From NCBI GenBank assembly GCA_964342805.1, contig CAYFHQ010000013.1, positions 1-48,764 on the forward strand: DNA of 48,764 nt, given 5' to 3'. This document shows positions 48,252-48,764 of the stretch, in pieces. Position 1 is the stretch's first letter. Each line of letters starts with the position of its first letter. Below the pieces are notes generated by a model. It had not been told where the DNA came from and searched no databases. It saw nothing but the letters and a program-made list of their open reading frames with translations. A program made the translations under genes and the position numbers. The stretch is from CAYFHQ01 sp964342805. Its GTDB lineage: Bacteria > Bacillota > Clostridia > Peptostreptococcales > Acidaminobacteraceae.

Positions 48252-48686
48252 TTATTTAGTCTGATCATAGAGAGTATCGAGTGTTTCTATCGAAAAATCT
48301 GACTTTTGATTAAAATGGTGGATATATGCTAATGTTTCAACGAGGTTAAATGTAATAGGTTCGTCATCATTTAGTTGAGCATTATCTGAAAATTCATCTT
48401 TTGAATTGTACCCACACTCAGGAATTGAAATAGTAAATTCATTAACAGGAAACTCATAAAGAGCTTTCTTTAATGCTTTAACAAGTAATGGATTACTGAA
48501 GAACTTGATAAAATCATATATTACAAGTTGGCTGAATGGGTACTCGGTTAATTTACGTGCTAAAAAGTGAATATTAACTGAAGTGTAATCTAGAACCATA
48601 ATATTATTATCACCCAATTCATTCAATAATTTTTGGATTTGGATGTTATTTTCTGGACTATCGGCGATAATTGTTATTGGCTTCAT
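48252..48686 (-). CDS. Hypothetical protein (start near window edge)
   Basis: From the ATG at 48686 the frame encodes 144 residues beginning KPITIIADSPENNIQIQKLL. The frame stays open to the window edge at 48764, so a longer protein cannot be excluded; a weak GAAGAAA precedes the ATG. The start looks like a Rossmann-type beta-alpha unit, and the C-terminal third is acidic (NSKDEFSDNAQLNDDEP). It has no signal peptide or membrane helix. It is convergent with the gene at 47915 and shares its AT-rich composition. Function is unknown. Confidence 0.6.
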   Translation of the reverse strand: MKPITIIADSPENNIQIQKLLNELGDNNIMVLDYTSVNIHFLARKLTEYPFSQLVIYDFIKFFSNPLLVKALKKALYEFPVNEFTISIPECGYNSKDEFSDNAQLNDDEPITFNLVETLAYIHHFNQKSDFSIETLDTLYDQTK

Positions 48687-48764
48687 AAAGTTTTCTTCAC
48701 TGTTGAGTTGTGTATTTGGCAATAGTTTTTTGACGAAAATGGCAAAACTTTTTGAACAGTACAA

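Noticed and set aside
1..48764. tRNA, rRNA or intact insertion sequence
   Set aside because: No cloverleaf with CCA end, no rRNA segments and no transposase motifs were seen while reading both strands.

Overview
The window looks like a Bacillota (Firmicutes) chromosome, most likely an anaerobic member of the class Clostridia. The pointers are AGGAGG-type ribosome binding sites, TTGACA/TATAAT-type promoters, many small repressor-gated operons, a tryptophan T-box leader, an SLH-domain surface protein, a CxxU selenoprotein, ferredoxin/flavodoxin electron carriers and an oxalate/formate-type transporter. No rRNA, tRNA, CRISPR array or intact insertion sequence is visible. The species cannot be named from the sequence.

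Layout. 1-4.9 kb: a minus-strand operon (50-residue Cys-rich protein, flavodoxin/ferredoxin fusion with a frameshift, MarR, ferritin-like/VIT metal transporter, GST-like protein running off the edge) diverges from a second GST-like gene that faces a second MarR gene; three copies of a TCCGYGGA motif lie between them. 5.0-12.8 kb: a small secreted helical repeat protein, then an operon of an MFS exporter, two large rifampin-phosphotransferase-like dikinases and a TetR gene, with twin CCGACA-N5-TGTCGG operators on its promoter. 12.8-16.4 kb: a very acidic secreted repeat protein followed by an OmpR/HisKA two-component pair whose sensor carries a similar acidic insert. 16.4-19.3 kb: a Fur-box-controlled flavin reductase, an SDR/MerR pair with a classic 19-bp-spacer promoter, and a 5'-truncated acetyltransferase gene. 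19.3-23.4 kb: decayed and foreign-looking DNA with a pseudogene remnant, an AT-richer AAA ATPase with a 52-residue partner, a broken ABC exporter, a truncated GntR gene and a BCCT transporter pseudogene.

23.4-32.3 kb: a membrane diguanylate cyclase, T-box-controlled stand-alone trpB, an orphan histidine kinase, a SelW-like selenoprotein with an in-frame UGA and a SECIS-like hairpin, HxlR with a divergent flavoprotein, and an ECF sigma/anti-sigma pair behind an ECF-type promoter. 32.3-45.9 kb: a TetR-controlled alpha/beta hydrolase, a small beta-carbonic-anhydrase-like protein with an OFA-family transporter, a second hydrolase with an S51 peptidase, an Old Yellow Enzyme, TypA/BipA, a ROK kinase, a frameshifted diguanylate cyclase, a lipoprotein and an RlmD-type RNA methyltransferase. 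46-48.8 kb: an AT-rich block of unknown genes around one SLH protein.

The common theme is stress and xenobiotic handling. One- and two-gene modules each carry their own regulator (MarR x2, TetR x2, MerR, HxlR, ECF) and often a recognisable operator, mixed with redox and electron-transfer proteins. Several genes are broken. Many of the breaks look like one-base losses, so consensus error and true decay should be kept apart; the BCCT and ABC loci show clear decay.
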